A stretch of DNA of 64,000 nt from Neodontobutis hainanensis. Taxonomy: Eukaryota > Chordata > Actinopteri > Gobiiformes > Odontobutidae. Shown here in pieces: positions 62,101 to 64,000 of the stretch (position 1 is the stretch's first letter; the number at the start of each line of letters is the position of its first letter). The notes below the pieces were generated by a model, which had not been told where the DNA came from, made no database searches, and worked only from the letters and a program-made list of their open reading frames with translations. The translations under genes were made by a program, and so were the position numbers. The stretch spans positions 2,406,001-2,470,000 of the forward strand of contig JALDNG010000004.1 of the NCBI GenBank assembly GCA_024349245.1. Direction: 5' to 3'.

Positions 62101-62648
62101 CACACCTCCTCAAACGTCCCAGGACCACCAGATGTTCTCTAGCTTCATGCAGGAAAGTGTGTGTAATGGTGGAGTAACGTCTGTCCACTTTAACAAAACC
62201 GCTCAGGGCTCCTGGAGAGGACACAGATGTGTCGGCTCCTTCAGGGCCCCAAACAGGCCCCGGGACAGTGTGCCAAAGACCTCCCTCCAGTAGGTGCCCA
62301 GTCGAGGACAGAACCAGAACATACAGTATCTATCATCTGACACATGGAGATACTGCACTGTTAAATAAAACATATTGATAAAGTAAAGTTACACTTCTTT
62401 GTTTAGTAAGAGGCCCGTGAGGGGGGCATTAGAGTCACATAGTGTTACGTTAAGTGTTATATAATGCTCGGTTAAAGTGCTGTGGTTTAAAAACGGTCTC
62501 TGATGACTGGTTCAGGGGCAGATCAGATCGAGTGGAAAGATTTTCTACTTGTTTTTCATTATTCTTTCCGTGTTCATAAAATGGTCTATTTTGTTGTGTT
62601 TTACAGAAAATGCTGGAAACCTCTGAGTTCAGTAAAGTTCAGCAGTGA
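38053..62648 (+). CDS. ano10: ANO10 (anoctamin-10 / TMEM16K), 13 coding exons
   Basis: TMEM16-family membrane protein; the mammalian orthologue is an ER calcium-dependent lipid scramblase whose loss causes spinocerebellar ataxia (SCAR10). Coding exons: 38053-38167, 38255-38452, 38711-38845, 39977-40096, 40418-40602, 40678-41062, 41974-42029, 42151-42225, 42299-42487, 42559-42750, 42990-43118, 56284-56400, 62607-62648. All join in phase to 1938 nt, 645 aa (human 660). Residues 1-190 form the cytosolic N-domain (MAECQYIIKHEL, IPGYTQAKLYPGK); about ten hydrophobic helices span roughly 195-615. The TM7 motif DDYLE and the TM8 motif NNITEVYSDA keep the acidic residues of the TMEM16 calcium site. 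The C-terminus after residue 632 is short and divergent. Intron 11 is 13.2 kb. The fish a/b paralogue is not assigned. Confidence 0.97.
38255..38452 (+). CDS. ano10: ANO10 coding exon 2
   Basis: 198 nt, acceptor TTTGTGTCAG|, donor CAAG|GTAAGG. Encodes NIFLVGASLQRLLSGAEDLG and GFTCANKQNFKDFQ of the cytosolic N-domain. Confidence 0.96.
38711..38845 (+). CDS. ano10: ANO10 coding exon 3
   Basis: 135 nt, acceptor GTCTTTGCAG|, donor ATCA|GTGAGT. Encodes SFLSMAECQYIIKHELDTLR and IPGYTQAKLYPGKS, a strongly conserved ANO10 stretch. Confidence 0.97.
39095..39300 (+). mobile_element. tRNA-derived SINE in ANO10 intron 3
   Basis: A box TGGTAGAGAGG (39107-39117) and an exact B box GGTTCGATTCC (39142-39152), followed by GGGCAAGACACTTAACCC, a body sequence common in fish SINEs. 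It is not a functional tRNA because the rest of the cloverleaf is absent. Confidence 0.75.
39977..40096 (+). CDS. ano10: ANO10 coding exon 4
   Basis: 120 nt, acceptor GTCTTTTCAG|, donor CTCG|GTAAGT. Encodes RRLQSKGIMVQMFPLHEKEE and the segment leading into the first membrane helix. Confidence 0.94.
40418..40602 (+). CDS. ano10: ANO10 coding exon 5 (TM1-TM2)
   Basis: 185 nt, acceptor CTGTCTATAG|, donor GAG|GTATGA. Encodes YFGFLEYFTFALMPLALIG, PYYLFDWEDYDKYVVFAVFN and LVWCTVILE, the first two membrane helices. Confidence 0.98.
40678..41062 (+). CDS. ano10: ANO10 coding exon 6 (TM3-TM4)
   Basis: 385 nt, the largest coding exon; acceptor TCTCATTAG|, donor TGGG|GTGAGC. Encodes EEPRPGFHGVLGFNPVTG, RQLRIYFVSLPFVLLCLYLS and SIIYAVVIEIMNLIYRYAAE. 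Confidence 0.98.
41974..42029 (+). CDS. ano10: ANO10 coding exon 7
   Basis: 56 nt, acceptor TTATTTTACAG|, donor GTA|GTGAGT. Encodes ENHRLESSYQNHLVLKVLV, running into TM5. A T tract of about 20 nt lies 35 nt upstream of it. Confidence 0.95.
42151..42225 (+). CDS. ano10: ANO10 coding exon 8 (TM5)
   Basis: 75 nt, acceptor CCTTTTTAG|, donor CAG|GTAGAT. Encodes FNFFNCFASLFYIAFVMQDM and ALLRQ. Confidence 0.97.
42299..42487 (+). CDS. ano10: ANO10 coding exon 9 (TM6 and charged loop)
   Basis: 189 nt, acceptor CGTTCTCAG|, donor TTG|GTAAGT. Encodes SLATLLITSQILNQFMEAFL and PYWLQRRRNKK, then a basic/acidic loop that varies most from the human protein. Confidence 0.97.
42559..42750 (+). CDS. ano10: ANO10 coding exon 10 (TM7-TM8, calcium-site residues)
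   Basis: 192 nt, acceptor GTTTCTCTTCAG|, donor CAG|GTAAAG. Encodes GTFDDYLELFLLFGYVSLFS and VVLNNITEVYSDAFKMCRVF. The D-Y-L-E and N-x3-E-x3-D spacings align with the calcium ligands of TM7 and TM8 in TMEM16 proteins. Confidence 0.98.
42990..43118 (+). CDS. ano10: ANO10 coding exon 11
   Basis: 129 nt, acceptor TTTGTTGCAG|, donor GAG|GTAGGA. Encodes LAFEAMSVIAVVTNCALIGM, SPQVKAYFPDSELQ and LILWIVAIE. Confidence 0.98.
43205..43234. repeat. Perfect 14-bp inverted repeat (hairpin)
   Basis: GCCTCATTACAAAA and its exact reverse complement are separated by only two bases, just 3' of ANO10 exon 11. Confidence 0.85.
44876..45010. repeat. Dispersed fish repeat fragment
   Basis: ACTGGAGCCTGGACAG and ACAACCATTCACACTCACAT followed by AGGGACACTTTAG resemble a very common fish interspersed repeat (the 'ggagcctatcccagc ... 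ccattcacactcacattcac' family). Class uncertain. Confidence 0.5.
51994..52090. mobile_element. hAT-like repeat fragment in ANO10 intron 11
   Basis: Contains GGGTGTCAAACTCATTTTAG, GGGGCCAAATACAGCCC and GTGGGCCGGACCAGTAAAAT, a terminus found on abundant fish hAT-like non-autonomous elements. The other end was not located. Confidence 0.55.
54574..54610 (+). repeat. CTAYGGTAGCCCTG repeat, copy 4 (ANO10 intron 11)
   Basis: Reads GTGAGCACCTACGGTAGCCC then TGTAGGGACAAGCTGTTG, closest to the reverse complement of copy 3. Confidence 0.55.
55250..55937. mobile_element. Non-autonomous DNA transposon, TAGGARTGGGACAATAT ends
   Basis: Inverted ends TAGGAGTGGGACAATAT (55250-) and the reverse complement of TAGGAATGGGACAATAT (ending 55937) bound 688 bp of AT-rich, non-coding DNA. 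Flanks CAGCGCAG and ATGCTCAG agree at 5 of 8 positions, which might be a decayed 8-bp hAT-type duplication. In ANO10 intron 11. Confidence 0.65.
56284..56400 (+). CDS. ano10: ANO10 coding exon 12 (TM10 and tail)
   Basis: 117 nt, acceptor TGTGATTTCAG|, donor AAG|GTACAA. Encodes HVLLALKFIMSFLIPDVPKH and IQIQLARLEFELLEAHKKK. It lies 13.2 kb beyond exon 11. Confidence 0.97.
58829..58845 (+). other. ano10: Candidate 17-nt ANO10 microexon
   Basis: Flanked by CTAATGTTTTTTGACAG| and |GTGAGTACTG, both strong signals. It reads RALHK plus two bases from exon 12 phase 0. Inclusion would read the last exon in another frame for about 29 residues in total instead of 13. Not supported by homology. Confidence 0.25.
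59563..59606 (+). mobile_element. LINE/SINE 3' tail in ANO10 last intron
   Basis: CACTTTGGATAAAAGC and CTAAATGTAAATGTAAATG form a tail seen on many fish non-LTR elements. Confidence 0.55.
62080..62340 (-). mobile_element. L1-clade LINE ORF2 remnant in ANO10 last intron
   Basis: The minus strand reads YCMFWFCPRLGTYWREVFG then TLSRGLFGALKEP, matching the C-terminal FW-x-CP-x-L-x2-FW-x-VF-x-TLS pattern of fish L1/Tx1-type ORF2. Stops interrupt it afterwards. Confidence 0.6.
62607..62648 (+). CDS. ano10: ANO10 terminal coding exon
   Basis: Acceptor GTTGTGTTTTACAG|, phase 0. Spliced directly from exon 12 it adds KMLETSEFSKVQQ and stops at TGA 62646-62648. If the 17-nt candidate exon at 58829 is included, the frame shifts and the stop becomes TGA 62677-62679. 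The tail is poorly conserved in the family, so this exon is less certain than the others. Confidence 0.65.
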   Translation, partial: KMLETSEFSKVQQ

Positions 62649-63590
62649 CAACGCCGATAAGACACTCCACAGACACTGACCGTCGACCCGGACCCAACGC
62701 TCCTCCTCGAGTCTGCCACCGAACAAACGCACTGCAGCATGCACTTAAAGAAGGAGTCACAGTCTACAGCCGCGGTAGCAACAGAACGTCTTTGAGACAA
62801 CACCACACACCCTACACACACTGAATCCAACATAACCCCACTTTAAACCCACAGTGTGATGCACATTACAAATACTGTTCCTCTGTTTTATAGTCTCAGT
62901 TTTTGAGGTTATTCCTTCCTTTCTTTTCTGTCTGTGTTTTAAATGAAATGATTAGAAATACATGATTTAACCTGTGCTATACTCTAACCCAACAACTGTA
63001 TAATTCCTTTTACTGACAGCCCCAACAGCAGCAACATTTAAAGCAAAAGTTAATTTTACTGTGCAAGGCCTCACAATAATCATTAACAGGAATATCATTT
63101 ATGTTTTTGGACATAAATGATGTAAATGGCAAAAACAACCACCAAATACACACACATGGTCTAAACATAAAGTCTCAAAGACACCAAGTATCTGTTAATG
63201 GAGGTATTATATAGACTGTATTAAAGAAAGTACTGTAATAGGACTGTGTGAGACATGGGTAAACTATAGGGATTGATATATTTAAAATCACATGAGAATG
63301 CTGTATACACATCATAAACTGTAGAGAATATATGGTATTATAAAGCATGGCTTTGGGTCAGGTCTGTTCTGGAGATGGGTTTCTTTATCTAAGACTGTTT
63401 TGAAGTTACATAAAAAAGTGTAGCTTGTGTTTCATACTGTATAACTCTCACAAAAGCTCTGACAGACATGTTTGAGTGGTTGGGTCAAAGAAAAGAGAAT
63501 GAGGAATGTTTTAATAAATTGGGTAAAGCATGACTGATAACATTTAGACTTGAAGTATATTTAAAATAACTTGGCACCATTTCAATAAAT
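62649..63590 (+). other. ano10: Probable ANO10 3' UTR (end uncertain)
   Basis: Follows the stop codon. AATAAA hexamers occur at 63514-63519 and 63584-63589. No repeat or other gene is recognised in this stretch. Confidence 0.4.
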
Positions 63591-64000
63591 ACAAATGTAA
63601 AGGCATATTATGAAGGATTTCCATTTAAAGGTAAACTAACCTGGCTCTGGAGAACACAGTTAAGGTGAGTATAATGTAATGTACCCCCGTCTCACCTGCT
63701 TTTCTCTGTGTCAGATCTGGTTCTAGCTCAGGAGACTTGAAGCTCTCTTTATAACCAGTCTTTTTTCACAATAGTTTGATCAGAAAGTGCTGCCGACACA
63801 CAGCGGATGTAAACGCCAGCTGGTAACAAGGGTCAGTGCAAAATTTTTGTCCATCCACTGTGGATTATGAGAATGAATAAAACATTTGATAGTTTATGCA
63901 ATAATATATTTTGTCCCAGAGCTGACAGGACAATGTTAATGCTACAAGTAACATTTGAGTCAGTTGTTTATAACAATGTACAGTAAAAACATAAATTGAC

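Noticed and set aside
1..64000. CRISPR arrays, operons, phage or plasmid features
   Set aside because: No regularly spaced repeats or prokaryotic gene organisation; the window is vertebrate nuclear DNA.

Overview
The window is vertebrate nuclear DNA, almost certainly from a ray-finned (teleost, probably percomorph-like) fish. Coding sequence is sparse and split by canonical GT-AG introns. The DNA between exons is AT-rich and carries fish-style interspersed repeats: tRNA-derived SINEs, L2-like and L1-like LINE remnants, short inverted-repeat MITEs and a solo LTR. There is no bacterial-type gene organisation.

Two genes can be named with high confidence, and they lie head to head. On the minus strand, seven exons between 29880 and 35891 encode ABHD5 (CGI-58), the co-activator of adipose triglyceride lipase. 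Its nucleophile elbow reads GHNLGG, with the catalytic serine replaced by asparagine, which separates it from ABHD4. On the plus strand, thirteen coding exons between 38053 and 62648, preceded by two non-coding leader exons, encode anoctamin-10 (ANO10/TMEM16K), an endoplasmic-reticulum TMEM16-family scramblase. The short space between the genes (about 35892-36156) looks like a shared bidirectional promoter, with a CACGTG box, a CRE-like site and a TATA-like stretch. The same divergent ABHD5-ANO10 pair occurs in mammals as I recall it, so the arrangement appears anciently conserved.

Layout: 1-29.6 kb is intergenic DNA downstream of ABHD5, with repeats, a complete solo LTR (12018-12506) flanked by a 5-bp duplication, and a tentative four-exon gene model at 15374-18818 built only from splice signals and reading phase. 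29.6-35.9 kb is ABHD5. 36-62.7 kb is ANO10, including a 13.2-kb intron (43119-56283) and a last intron of about 6.2 kb. 62.7-64 kb is the ANO10 3' UTR and flank.

Points most worth a second look: an in-frame 81-nt candidate cassette exon in ABHD5 just before its tryptophan-rich lipid-droplet anchor; a 17-nt candidate microexon that would swap the ANO10 C-terminus; an AUG-UAG start-stop element in the ANO10 leader; the tentative gene at 15-19 kb with RFX X-box-like motifs; and several dispersed repeat families. No clearly novel multi-gene system was found. All family assignments come from recognising sequence patterns; no database search was run.
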